From contig MU621160.1 of assembly GCA_025399215.1 (NCBI GenBank), positions 16,576 to 68,789 on the forward strand: DNA of 52,214 nucleotides. Reading direction: 5' to 3'. A model generated the notes under the pieces. That model saw nothing but the letters and a program-made list of their open reading frames with translations. It had not been told where the DNA came from and did not search any database. The translations under genes were made by a program, and so were the position numbers. The DNA is from Globomyces pollinis-pini. Its lineage: Eukaryota > Chytridiomycota > Chytridiomycetes > Rhizophydiales > Globomycetaceae. Below are positions 22,252 through 33,193 of this stretch, piece after piece; within the stretch, counting starts at the first letter, position 1; each line of letters starts with the position of its first letter.

Positions 22252-23083
22252 CTAACAGCAAAAGTATGCAATTAAAGCAAACAAAACAAAAACACCACCT
22301 GTAGCTATAAACACCACGTTACGTGTCAACGAAGGGACTTTTCGACTATCACAACATTTATCGTTTTTGTTGTTTTTACAATATTCAATCGCCACCTTTT
22401 CATCCGAGAAACCTAAATAATGAATCATCATCAATCTTCCATACCACAAGTTTTTTGATCAGATTCAATTCCATTTATACAAAATGATTGAGATTTAAAA
22501 GCATTATTTCCATCAGCTACACCATTACAAGATTCAGCAGCATTGACCGCATTTTGACGATTTTCTAATGCTTGTGGATGTTGAGTTGCAGTACATAATG
22601 TGATATTGTTTATCAATGATTTTATTGCAGCACTAAAATCAATATAAAATTATTAATAAATTACCCATAAGTATCACAAGCTTTTGTACATAGTGGAGGA
22701 ACAGAAGCAGGTGATAAATTATTACAACCAGCAGATAATACAAATATATCCGTATAACAATCATAAGAACGAAAGTATTGTACAGGTTCACCATTATACC
22801 CAGTACATTGAATCTATATAATCAATTAAATGATAATTATTATACCCAATCTGCCCAACTCAATATTTGACCACTATTCTGCTTTCCACTAGTAGCACCA
22901 ATGATAGCCCATTCCCAAATCGTAGCATTATCTAATACCATCAGTATCAAATCAAAATTCACCTTTAAGTACATTTATATCGATATCATAAGTTTTTGAG
23001 ATGACCGAAGTATCAATAAAAAGGCCAGTATTATAAGGAGCACAAACGCTAGTGTCCTTTATCGATAGACAGCTATTAGACAT
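22252..23083 (-). CDS. Cys-rich ectodomain / single-TM protein, short form without SH3 (family member B)
   Basis: Exons 23083-22963, 22931-22846, 22813-22665, 22632-22445 and 22412-22252, introns 31-32 nt, 234 residues. Convergent with member A and its closest relative: MSNSCLSIKDTSVCAPYNTG start, WEWAIIGATSGKQ, QCTGYNGEPVQYFRSYDC, YTDIFVLSAGCNN, PPLCTKACDTYG, CGFSDEKVAIEYC...CC, then one TM (VVFIATGGVFVLFALIAYFCC) and stop. Like A it lacks an obvious signal peptide and the SH3, and ends in Cys-Cys, a possible palmitoylation site. It carries one intron more than A (22633-22664, in the CDTYG codon). Confidence 0.8.
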
Positions 23084-23666
23084 TGATTAAAATTCAAATG
23101 AAATTTAAAGATAAAGAAATTCGGAGTTTTCAACGTCAAGGTCAAAAGTGAGGGCTTTGAAGGAAACTCAAAGGCACAACCACACCTCCTTTGAGTTCAA
23201 GAAAATTAAAAAGAATTTGTTGATGGATTATATGGGATATAGATGCAAGTGATTGTTGCTATTGGTTGGTGTGTGATTGATGGTATTGGTTTGTAAATGT
23301 CAATCTAGCAATGGATTCCTGATGAATTACAAAGAAATTACTTTATATCTTTAGATACCTTTATTAATACAACCATCAATCACAATAATTGCTCTTTATC
23401 CTACTTTGAATCCTCTTCATTGGTTTATTCGGCTGACGAAAAACACTGCCTTCGCCTACCACACTGCCTTGACTCTCAGGCTAGTGTAATAATCATTAAA
23501 CACCGGACACACAACTAAAGAGTCCATACCGAAGCTATCTAATGTACTTATTATGATATCTGTAAATTCAAATATGACAGTGAGCAACACTCTTTATAAT
23601 TGCAATGAGATATAAATACAAAGAAACTTTAAATTCATTATCATTTTATTGCAAAACCTGTCCAAA
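23084..23666. other. Spacer between family members B and C
   Basis: 583 nt with no supported gene. A short GC-richer patch near 23430-23540 contains two related cactgcctt words but no longer repeat. Confidence 0.5.
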
Positions 23667-24849
23667 CTACAACTTTTCCAAGAACTTCAGACATACTTTT
23701 CCGAAATCACCAGTTGTTAGATTTTGTGCGTCAGCCCATGAATCTATACGTTAGCAAACATAAAAATCTATTTACCATCTGCTATTTGACTGACTAAAAT
23801 AACTTGACCAGGTTCTATCGACAATTCATCAGGTAATTTAGCATCATACTTATAGATGACTTTAAACTGACCATTGTTTTGCTTATTTTTACTAGTAATG
23901 ATACCAGTTCGAACAGGAACAAAAGCAGGAACTTGTCGTGCTTGTTTTCTTGCACGTCGAATTGGTTGAACTATCGCAAATGCTAGCACTCCTACAATTA
24001 CAACTACTATAGCTGCTGCACCCATCACAAATGTGGGTGAGGAGAAGAATGAGTTTTGCTGATCGGCAGATGATTCTGAAGTTCCAACAGCTTGATACAT
24101 CATCACAACTCTTTGAAGCGCGGATAGCTCCCGTCTAGGTTGACCTCCTTCAACAGCTAATTTAGAAACTGACATTCTGGAGCAACATGGAGCAGTAGGA
24201 TATTTAGCACAATATAGGTTGGCTACTTTCTCATTTCCACTAAAACCTAACAATAAATACTTGAATTCCAATTACCACATGATTTCTGATCACTATCAAT
24301 TCCATTTAGGCATTCGGATTTATGATTAAACATTATAGCCTGGCTAATCTTTTTACATGAATCAGCACCTTTGACTGCATAACTTCTTCTAGTTTGTGTT
24401 ATTGAATCCGTTGTTTTAGGGCATTGCTGTTCATCTTTCATTAACTGGTTTAAAGCAGCTCCATATTCGTCACAGACAGTATCACATAATTTGGGTATGG
24501 AATTTGGGGGTGAATTATTACAAGAACTTGATAATACAAAAATGTCAGTTAAACACACATAAGATCTGTAATACTGAATTAAATCACCAGTATACTTTGA
24601 ACATTGTGCCCAATTTTTCCATAATTCTGCTTGTTTCTGACCACCTGAAGTGATATCGATGACCAATTGATCCCAAGTTTGTAAATTAAATTGAGATTTA
24701 TCTTGTATTCCATAAGCATCTGCTAAACGATTTAAATCAATTGATAAATCGATTTGATTCCAAGGAGAACATGATTTTGAAGATTTAATTGAAATACAAT
24801 TATTTGAAGTGGATTGAACAGCCAGTAATTGTAACAATATTGTAAACAT
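23667..24849 (-). CDS. Single-pass membrane protein: Cys-rich ectodomain, TM, cytoplasmic SH3 (family member C)
   Basis: Exons 24849-24276, 24246-23776 and 23743-23667, introns 29 and 32 nt, 373 residues. Signal peptide (MFTILLQLLAVQS), an ectodomain of about 230 residues with regularly placed cysteines (NNCISIKSSKSCSPW, AQCSKYTGDLIQYYRSYVC, CDTVCDEYG, CPKT, CGFSGNEKVANLYC...CC), a Ser-rich stalk, a TM of about 23 residues near 275 (MGAAAIVVVIVGVLAFAIV), a basic stop-transfer RRARKQ and a C-terminal SH3 domain (FKVIYKYDAKLPDELSIEPG, ISQ/DSWADAQN, GKVCLKFLE). An intron splits the SH3 at the conserved DG/W position. Architecture recalls yeast Fus1-type membrane SH3 proteins; ligand unknown. Confidence 0.85.
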
Positions 24850-25169
24850 TATTCACAATCAATTAAATGAATTTAAACTTTCGATAACTGGAAGGTTTTG
24901 TTTTTAACGTTGAAAGGCTGAGAAATTAAAAACGTAAAAACCCAGCCGGTCGTTACATACGCCTTTGATTTCATTACGTCATAATTTTTAAAGGATTTTA
25001 AACTACAATCTAAATAAATATTCATACTTTTATATCAAAATAACTCAAGCGCGTTAACTTAACTTAATTGAATATACAAAAATAAGAACTAATCATCTAT
25101 TTTTGAAAGATGCGAGAATATCCAAATTGGATTAAAACATTAAACAAGTTAAAAAAAACGATTTTTATT
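24850..25169. other. Spacer between family members C and D
   Basis: 320 nt AT-rich DNA without a reading frame; expected to hold the promoter of C and the 3' end of D. Confidence 0.5.
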
Positions 25170-26381
25170 TCACTTATCATCAAGTCTTTCCATAAAAGTA
25201 ATTGAAGCCATGCCTACTTTCCCACTACGTACATTCTGCCCTCGACCCCATCCATCATCATTTAGAATATCAAAAATGACAATATCATCCACTTCCAAAT
25301 CTAATTCATCAGGAAGTTCTGCTCGATATTCAAATTTAACACGGCATCGTATTCCTTTACTTACTTGCTGAATAGAAGGCGGTGTTAATCTTCCACTAGT
25401 GGATTTGTCTAGACTGGTGGTAGAAATGTTTGTAAGTGGAGGAGGAACGTATCCATGTTTCTTTTGACGGTTTACAGTAACATATCCCGCAGCTCCAACA
25501 GCGGCTAATCCCAATGATGCAAGTCCACCAATAAATACTGGTGATCCAAAGAAAGTACCGCCTCCGTCACTAGAACCCGAATTTGACGATTCTGACCCTT
25601 GAACTGCTTCCCACATCATCACAGCTCTTTGAATTGGTGATAATGATGACCTTTGATTCGATCCTTGCGATTTTGCTACATGCGAACAACAAGCTGCATT
25701 TGGGAAATTCTGACAATATGCTTGTGCAATAGTAGCGTTACCTCCGAAACCTATGAAAATAAGTATAAATCATGAAAACACTTTACCACATGATTCCTGG
25801 TCTGATTTAATTCCTGGTACACATTGTTCCTTCAAGTTGAAATATGATGTTTGTGATAATTTTTGACATGAATCGGCAGCTCGTAATGCAAAAGATCTTC
25901 GCTTTTCAACAGCAGCAAGTATTTTTTGATCTTTGACAGTTGGACAATCAGCATTATTATTCATCAAAGTAGTTAAAGCACCACCATAGTTGGTGCAAGC
26001 TTCAGAACATAATGGAGTCATTTGAACTTTACCAACATTACAACGAGCTGATAAAACAAATATATCCGTTAAACAAACATAAGAGCGATAATATTGAATC
26101 AATTCTCCATTATATCCTGAACATTGTGCCCAATCTTTCCACATTAAAGCTTGAGTTTGACCACCCGATGTAGTATCGATGACAGCCTTTTCCCAAGCAG
26201 CAGCATCCAGTTTATCTGAGTCTTTTAAACCATAAGCTTGTGCAAGTTTTGTAGAATCGATGTATAAATCATTACCAGACCAAGGGGAACAAGCATTAGT
26301 TGATTTAATAGACTGACATCCATCAGGAACTTGCGCTATAACTAATGAAAGAGTAGCAATAAAAGTAGTAGCTAACAACAT
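25170..26381 (-). CDS. Single-pass membrane protein: Cys-rich ectodomain, TM, cytoplasmic SH3 (family member D)
   Basis: Two exons (26381-25787, 25750-25170; intron 36 nt), 391 residues. The ATG at 26381 gives a good signal peptide (MLLATTFIATLSLVIAQ); an upstream frame extension begins with TTG and was not used. Ectodomain motifs parallel member C (CQSIKSTNACSPW, AQCSGYNGELIQYYRSYVC, YVCLTDIFVLSARCN, CSEACTNYGGAL, CGFGGNATIAQAYC...CC). Gly-rich TM near residue 250 (GGLASLGLAAVGAAGYV), Pro-rich linker (YVPPPLT), then an SH3 of about 60 residues (CRVKFEYRAELPDELDLEVDD, DDGWGRGQN, GKVGMASITFME). No intron in the SH3, unlike member C. Confidence 0.87.
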
Positions 26382-26844
26382 AAAGTTCAAAGAAAGTTCA
26401 AGGCTGGTTTATCAAACAATCAACTGCGCCGAATAAAAACTGCAAACGGTCTGAGTTACGTCAGTCTTTGAGTTTGCATGTCCCTTGTAAAGTAGTAATT
26501 ACTAGTACTATTATCAATAGTGTAACTACATATCATCAAAGGTGTAACGAAATACTAGTAGTGAATCACTATACCATCACTTTTAGTGATGTTCTGTTTT
26601 TTATTAAATGTTTGTAAAATAAACCATAATGAATATCTGATTGATTTAAAGTATAGACAATAGTGTAATAATTAATTATTGAATGATGGTCTAACTTATT
26701 CCTTTCATTTAATTACTGGTTGTACATTCATTCACTGAATGATAGTGAGTATGATTATCGTTTCTAAAGAATTCTTTGGTAGTTGTTTAATTCATAGTAA
26801 AGTCATTAGTTTATCAACACTTGAAGTTTTCCAATTTACATCAA
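26382..26844. other. Divergent promoter region, family member D / RP2
   Basis: 463 nt without coding sequence. A 7-bp perfect inverted repeat (catcact, 3-nt loop, agtgatg) lies at 26575-26591 and several actagta words occur nearby, as in the TFIIIC90/BET interval. Confidence 0.45.
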
Positions 26845-27938
26845 ATGAGTGTATCAAGAAAATCTACAAAGAAAAGATACACCACTGAAGAAATCTCTTT
26901 TAATAATTTAACTGGACTTCATTATAAACCACCTAATTCTTTCCCTGATCTGATCCCTTTTTCAATTGAAAACTGTTCAGTAAAAAATTACTACTAAATT
27001 ACTTTAGAATGCTACGTTATTGGTCTTAGATACTTTAGCTCAATGCACTGTGGACGAATCAAAAAATTCTTTTATTTTTATTGGATGTTGTGATGGTCCT
27101 ATTTTTATAAGAGATTGTCACGATTCTACCATCATCACAGCCAGTAAACAATTACGTTTGAAGAATTGCCATCGTTTAAATCTATTCATTTACTGTAGCA
27201 GTCAGCCGATTATAGAATTATCTACTGAAATTCAATTCTCACCATTTTGTTTTTATTACCCAGAATTACTAGGTACAACATTGAATTTAGTTCATGAATA
27301 GATCAATTTGAAAAATTGAAGATGAACGTATTTAATAATTTCTGGAATCCGATATATGATTTCAGTGATTCGACTGGAAAGAATTGGACAATTGGAAAGG
27401 TACACAAAGATGATGAACCAATTTTTAGGATAAATTAATTGAATACCCAACTACACCTCAACTAGATATACTGGGCATACAACTTGACCAATCAAGTAGT
27501 ATAGTGCCTTATACATTTGGTAATTTATATCAGAACCATCTCAATGACTTTAAAAAAGTAAGATTAATGTTTTTTTATCAATAGATCTACATAATATTTT
27601 CGTTTTTGGATGCAAAAGCAACACTTTTATATTTAAATGGTATAACGGTATACATTGTAACCGGCTAATGTTAGGTTCAACTGTTACACGCAACTTATGA
27701 TGAAATGAATAGTAACGCGAGTTTATTTCCAGATAAAGTCAAGGAAATCGCTCAAGAACAAAGTAATTTAAATAGAAAACTTAAATGAATAGAAGGATGT
27801 CATGTGTTATTGGTAGGACGATTGGATGATGAAGATCTCATTTTCAACGCACCAGATCCCCTCATTGTGGTATGCGATGATCAGTTGGAGAATATCATGG
27901 CATTAGCATCCTTGCTGTTTAACAATAAAACAAATTAA
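26845..27938 (+). CDS. RP2: RP2 homologue: TBCC-domain GTPase-activating protein for ARL3
   Basis: Seven exons (26845-26979, 27008-27272, 27302-27399, 27429-27557, 27585-27647, 27675-27762, 27793-27938), introns 27-30 nt, 307 residues. The TBCC/C-CAP beta-helix is clear: IENCSNATLLVLD, FIFIGCCDGPIFIRDCHD, LRLKNCHRLNLFIYCSSQPII, FYYPELL, then the RP2-specific FNNFWNPIYDFS...NW. The arginine of FIRDC corresponds to the arginine finger that stimulates ARL3. The C-terminal part matches the NDK-like domain of RP2 (SSIVPYTFG, LLHATYDEM, HVLLVGRLDDEDLIF). Known role: releases lipidated cargo at the cilium base. The N-terminus (MSVSRKSTKKR) lacks the Met-Gly-Cys acylation signal of animal RP2. Confidence 0.9.
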
Positions 27939-28078
27939 TATTTGGGACTGTATCCATGAGTCACTTTTCGCAACAAAGATTCACATTCAAGCCACTTGGG
28001 GGGTATGTTTTGACACTGATCAGTCGCACAAAATTTTAGTATAAGTAAACACAATACAAACAATCCGATTTTAACGAA

Positions 28079-28891
28079 ATGTACAAAATATTGATCTTGA
28101 TAGCAAATTGTTTGGCAAGCCCAATAGAGGCTATCTCAGGACGTCAGACTGTTGGTAGTGCACCAGACTCGACTTACATCGTTAATGGTGTGGATGTTTC
28201 CTCTGTAGATAAATACCCTTGGATTGTAGGTTTATATTTCAATGGCAATTCTTTACCGTTTTGTGGTGGTGTCCTTTTGAATACAAATACAGTTTTAACA
28301 GCTGGTCATTGTACTGTTGGTCAATCTGCTTCAAATATTCAAGTGGTAGCTCATCGTTTAGATTTAAGACAATCTCCACAGTCTGAAAATGCTGCGATAT
28401 TCAATGTTGTCTCTCTTAGAACTCATCCCGGCTTTGATTCTTCAAATGGTTGGAGTATTAGAAATGATATCGGAATTCTGAAGGTGTCGTTAGTATCTGG
28501 AGTTGCACCAACCAATCAAATTATCTTGGATCGTGGTGGATTGACCTCCCCTGGTACATATTTAGTTACTGCTGGATGGGGACGTACGTCATTTAATGGT
28601 CCACAAAGTCCAATTCTGAAAGAAACAACCGTTCCAATCACCACAAATGACGTTTGTTATTCAGCTTATCCACCGTTACAATCGAATCCGACTTCTTTTT
28701 GCGCTGGTTACGATGATGGTCATACTGATGCTTGTAACGGTGATTCAGGTGGTCCTCTCTTTCAACCTCAAGGTAACTCTGCTGTCCTTGTAGGATTGGT
28801 TTCTAGCGGCTTTGAATGTGCTAGACCAAACAAGCCTGGAGTGTACACAAAAATATCGTCATTGCTGAATTGGATCTATGAAAATCAATAA
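28079..28891 (+). CDS. Secreted trypsin-like serine protease (S1 family)
   Basis: Single-exon gene, 270 residues. Hydrophobic start (MYKILILIANCLAS), short pro-segment, then IVNGVDV at residue 34 as the mature N-terminus. Catalytic triad His77 (TAGHC), Asp130 (RNDIGIL) and Ser223 (GDSGGP); Asp217 six residues before the Ser predicts trypsin-type Lys/Arg specificity. Six or more cysteines sit at chymotrypsin-fold positions (FCGG..GHC, FCAG, ACNGD, FECA). The residue before IVNG is Tyr rather than Arg/Lys, so activation may not be by trypsin-like cleavage. One of the few intron-free genes here, together with the hydrolase pair. Likely extracellular digestion. Confidence 0.93.
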   Translation: MYKILILIANCLASPIEAISGRQTVGSAPDSTYIVNGVDVSSVDKYPWIVGLYFNGNSLPFCGGVLLNTNTVLTAGHCTVGQSASNIQVVAHRLDLRQSPQSENAAIFNVVSLRTHPGFDSSNGWSIRNDIGILKVSLVSGVAPTNQIILDRGGLTSPGTYLVTAGWGRTSFNGPQSPILKETTVPITTNDVCYSAYPPLQSNPTSFCAGYDDGHTDACNGDSGGPLFQPQGNSAVLVGLVSSGFECARPNKPGVYTKISSLLNWIYENQ

Positions 28892-28983
28892 AATATACTC
28901 TAATGTTTCTCAATACTTGTTGATTATTATTACCAGACATGTCAATAAATTTATTAGAAAGTTGTGTACAATTTGCAAACTAT

Positions 28984-30231
28984 TTAAGGTATTTTGTAAT
29001 TGGGTGTTAAAAGTGATAGAATATCCGTAATTGAAATAACCCCAACTGGAACATCATCTTTAGTAATCCAAACACGATGAATATGGTATTCAATAATCAT
29101 CTCCAATGCATTAAGAATCATTTCATTTTCGAGGACACTTTTAACTTGATCTGGTGTTATATAAGGATTGACAGACATCTTCTGTTCGAGATACTTGAAA
29201 ACAGGGTATTGTAAAGTTTCCAATGTACTTAGAGTCAACCCTCTAACATCTGATGCACTTAAACTTCCAATCAATTCACGATCTGCATTAACAATTGGTA
29301 ATGCACTAACTTTGTGTAAGTGTAACCAACTAAATCGAATTAAGAATGCATAGAAATTACCGAAATGCTGATACAGCATTGAATGTAGATGGTACAGTGA
29401 CAGTGAAGGCTTGTTGGCTGTATTTCGAACGATGTAATAATGATGCTCTTGATACTGGTAGTCTAAATAATGTTTTCAGACTACTTTTCAATAGCTCATT
29501 AACTCCCATTTTCAATTCATTCCATAAATACGAGATAAGATCGGTTTGAGTTAAAATAATCACGTTTGAAGATACATTTCTAGTAGTATCATCCCAAACT
29601 AATACGCGATGATGATTTCCATTAGAAAACAAACATAATAAATTTGCAATCGTATCTTTTGAATTCAAAATCCAAGTATCTGTTGATTCAAAAGTAGTTC
29701 CAATTAAATCTTTAATCTGATTTGAATTAATAATAGATTAAGTTTACTGGAGTCGAATACCAATTAAATTCTTCCTTGGCATAATCAATATCCACAATCA
29801 TATCATCTGAATCTTCATCTCCACTATTGGGTTAACTTTTTTTAAAGTACTGAAACATGTTCTGGAACACAGTACTATGGTTAGACAATCAATAACATTT
29901 ACCCAACTAATAGATCGTAAACACTGACGATTCCGCTACATTGTTAGTTCCTTCATTTTGTACCAATAAGATTTTAAACCACTATCCCCTGCGACGCGAT
30001 ATACTGGAACTGCCAATATATTTTCTTTTCGCAACAACTCTAAAACTACTCTAATTAGCCTGTTCTTAATATAAGCAAACCTTTTCCCAGTGGTTCATTT
30101 TCTTTAACTTCGATTAAAGGTTTGATAGATCCTTGCACAATATGCTTGTTTTGAATCACGTAAGTGATTGGCATTTGATCCAGTAAATCATACAACGATT
30201 TCACTGTCGTTTCTATTGCTTGGGCAGTCAT
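28984..30231 (-). CDS. Four-CBS-domain protein, AMPK-gamma/SNF4-like
   Basis: Six exons (30231-30081, 30045-29964, 29935-29903, 29823-29748, 29716-29361, 29329-28984), 347 residues, introns 28-35 nt except one of 79 nt. Four CBS motifs can be followed: VLELLRKENILAVPVY...GIVSVYDLL; TIANLLCLFSNGNHHRVLV...ILTQTDLISYL; FNAVSAFRWLHLHKVSALPIV...GSLSASDVRGL; and ILNALEMIIEYHIHRVWI...GVISITDILSLL. This two-pair layout is that of AMPK gamma, which binds AMP/ADP/ATP, but overall similarity looks low and plant PV42-like proteins share the layout. The 79-nt intron 29824-29902 contains an exon-like stretch with an in-frame TAA, so splicing it out is required. Start at 30231 is the first ATG; a TTG lies 12 nt upstream. 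Confidence 0.78.
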
Positions 30232-30490
30232 TTGTACAATCAAAACTGAAAAATGATATTCTATTGAAACTTTTATATTTCATTATGACTCATTGTACCT
30301 CAAAACTCGTGAATGTTATTAATCCTACATGACTCTTACATCCAACAGATCTTGCATTTATAAATCAATGATCCCTTATTACTAACGTATTGCTTATAGC
30401 CTTGGGTCCAATTTCTAGATGTAATATTGCCCCAAACTGGGATGAAACCAAAGTTTACTTAAAATGAGAAACTTTAGGCATTGAGATTTA

Positions 30491-30964
30491 ATGCTTATCT
30501 TTGATTTACTAATTTTGAGCATTGGTGCCAACGCAGCTACATATGGTTCACCACCAATCAACATGAATTCTGATTTCTGTTTCCCAAAGGGAGACTCACG
30601 GGCAGATAGAAATCCTTCTCATTGCTCCTATGGTAGTAAAGGTGGAAACGACAGAGAAAACAGGCATGACCGCGATAATACAAGTGATCGTAGAATATTT
30701 TGTTGGCCAAAGACTGATTCACGGGCGAAAAACAATCCAAGAGAGTGTGCAAGGTATCAAGACCATGACGAAAACAGATATTATGGTGATGTGTTCTGTT
30801 TCGCTGATTCTGATGTACGTTCAAAGAGGAATCCACCAGAATGTGATCGGAAATACAATCGACGTTGCAGAAATTGGCTTTGGGGTTGTACTCTAGATGA
30901 TTACCGTCGATACTGCACGGAGGATGGATACTATTGGGATGATGATCGACGTGATTGTCGTTAA
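30491..30964 (+). CDS. Small secreted protein with three equally spaced Cys repeats
   Basis: Single exon, 157 residues. A signal peptide (MLIFDLLILSIGANA) precedes three repeats of the form C[FW]xxxDSRxxxNPxxC at residues 30-45, 71-86 and 103-118 (third: CFADSDVRSKRNPPEC). In each the two Cys are exactly 15 apart and the DSR and NP pairs fall at the same offsets. A fourth Cys group (CRNWLWGC, YC, DC) closes the protein. The linkers are very hydrophilic (HDRDNTSDRR). I know no family with this motif; secretion and disulphide-stabilised repeats suggest a surface or effector-like protein, which is inference only. Confidence 0.75.
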   Translation: MLIFDLLILSIGANAATYGSPPINMNSDFCFPKGDSRADRNPSHCSYGSKGGNDRENRHDRDNTSDRRIFCWPKTDSRAKNNPRECARYQDHDENRYYGDVFCFADSDVRSKRNPPECDRKYNRRCRNWLWGCTLDDYRRYCTEDGYYWDDDRRDCR

Positions 30965-31013
30965 ATAAAACCTAATACCAAAAAATAACGATATTGCTTT
31001 TGTTTATGAATTA

Positions 31014-32197
31014 TTAATTTGTATTTCTATACCAATCTCTAACAAACTTGAGTTCAGAATCTTCCCCTGACCCATATATAGAAATTTCACGTTGTCTTGA
31101 ATCATATTTGATAGTATAAACTACATTTTTATCATCTACAGTAATGTTTTGCTTTAAAAAGTCCAGGACTTTCGTCCCAAAGTTCAAACACACATGTCGA
31201 TCCCATAGATTTTCACTTTTGGCTATTCTTGGTAAGTCATCTGTTTTCCAGTGTTTGATTGATTGTAATGTCCCAACATCGTCTCTAAAGCCAAAGATAA
31301 TATTTGGAACCCCAGCAAGGTATGATTGCGCCCATGTTTTTAATAATTTAAATCTAAGGAGTTAGAGTTCTTATACGTTACCTATGGAAACTATTTTTTT
31401 GTTGGGGTGTTTCGATCACTCTATGCGTCTTTAACTCTGCATATAGTGAACTTATTTGCTCATTATCTTTTGGAGGTCCTAAAGATCAGCTAAATTACGT
31501 TGCTACTTAAAATGCAGTCCACTTCTCCTCCAAGTACCACCTCATGAGTTCCCAATTTTGATTTGAACACACTGCCTACACCATAAATTCTACAATCAAC
31601 TCACAATATTGTACATTGGTGTTTACAATGCCAACATCATCTGATGAGTCCTGTCCAAAGGATTTGGTGAATTCTTCTTCAAATTTGTATCCATAATACA
31701 TAAACAACTTATGTGATTCATTGGATCCGAATTTTGAGTTGATTTTATCAATACTTTCATGTTCCTCCAAATAAATAGTTCCATTATATAAAGTTGCACC
31801 TAATTGCCAGTCTAGCGCATTAGTTTGTTAAAAAGCTACCATCTCTGGGACAATAAGGGGTAGTAATGATTTTGGTAAAGATTCCTCTCCAAGTACAGAA
31901 CTGAGGATTGGTTTGAATGTCTTCAATTGATTTCAATAGAGCATCTATATGTTCCGGTTTTGGATCTCTTTCTATAAATTTGTTTGGATATCCAGTATTA
32001 AGATCGATTGGTAAAGGTCTGTCATTAAATATATTCAGAGATTTGGTTGAATTCAAATGCAATTCCCTAGTTTTATCATAAGAGAAATGCGTTAATTCTT
32101 CAGGTTTAGAGTATTTTGAAGGGTATTTTAAATCATTAATTCGGGGACATACAAAGCTAACGAACGTAGAGTTTGATGTTTCCAATTTTTTGAACAT
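31014..32197 (-). CDS. RAI1: RAI1/DXO-family decapping nuclease
   Basis: Five exons (32197-31840, 31811-31605, 31575-31507, 31478-31382, 31353-31014), introns 28-29 nt, 356 residues. Family motifs in order: CTWRGIFTKIITTPYCPRDG, LGATLYNGTIYLEEHES, YYGYKFE, LGGEVDCI (catalytic E and D), the ELKT metal/nucleotide motif, and KLLKTWAQSYLAGVPNIIFG with the family's FR. Known role: removes incomplete or NAD caps from RNA and, as Rai1, partners the 5'-3' exonuclease Rat1. The start at 32197 (MFKKLE) is the first ATG; a longer reading begins at TTG. Every active-site motif I can recall is present, so it should be active. Confidence 0.92.
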
Positions 32198-32435
32198 GGA
32201 ATCAAGAAAGAAAACTTGGACAAGCAACCTAATGAAATAGATAAGACTTGGATGATCATCACCCTTTATTTAATCATAATACATTTTATAGTCACTCTAT
32301 AGCCTGTTGTAAGAAAGCTTAAGTTTTGTATTGGTGGGGAATGTATTACTGAATACCAATTACATTTCAGTTCATCAAGGTAAATATACAACTCAATTGG
32401 TTCAGTAAATTAATTAATATCGGTTACTATATTCA

Positions 32436-32990
32436 TTATGTGGATTTTGGTTTAGCGACTCCATAAGGTAGTTTACCTTCCACTGCTCCTTTCAAGTTAT
32501 ATGCACAAACTAAGTATCCTTTATGTTCAGCACATCCAAGCATTCCTGTGTTTTCCCACATAACGTTCAAGTAAGGTTTTGCATTCTTCAGATCTTCTTT
32601 TTCTACTGGCTCTCCATTATCATGCCAGTGCTTAACTCTACCATTGAGAATTATAAATTTTACGTTTGCATCCAGGTTTTTACAGCATGGGCACAAGATG
32701 TTGTTTTGGCAATATTGTATCCAACAGTTTTTGATTCTGTAACAGTATGATCCTTTGATTCAAGCGCTTCTTTGGCCCAAACTTTAGCCATAGCTTCGGT
32801 ACTGATATCCCAAATAAGTGGAGGAACACCCTAAAGGTTTAGTAAATATCAATAATACTTTGGAAGCTCTAGCTTTGTTGTGTGAGTCCAGACAAATTTT
32901 TGCGAATGGGGTTTTAAGTTTATGTGCAGGAGCAGATTCGGCTGCCTGATAATGATGTGCTAGACGATGATAATGAACAGCTACTGACAT
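32436..32990 (-). CDS. CAP/SCP (PR-1-like) domain protein
   Basis: Exons 32990-32859, 32830-32664 and 32637-32436, introns 28 and 26 nt, 166 residues. CAP signature parts: CLDSHNKARASKGVPPLIWD, AMAKVWAKEAL, a D-H-T-V segment, VGYNI, AVKTWMQTVKHW, YLNVMWENTGMLGCAE and YLVCAYNLKG. The domain usually begins after a signal peptide; here 32 mostly hydrophilic residues (MSVAVHYHRL...) precede it with no hydrophobic core. It may be cytosolic or lipid-associated like GAPR-1, or a 5' exon may be missing. Function of CAP proteins in fungi includes sterol and lipid binding. Confidence 0.82.
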
Positions 32991-33193
32991 TTTGATTGTT
33001 AAGATTCTTCATACAGATTGTTAACCTGTTTCGCCAGAAAGCCACAACTTCGCCCTTCATTGCCAAGCATAGTGCGATCTGGGACGTATCAGGCTTAATT
33101 AGGATTGATTAAATGTATTGGTGTTTCCCCTCAATGTGTTTGTTTCGACACTTGGCAATCCAATTTTAAACATTTTATTAAATTACACACGAA

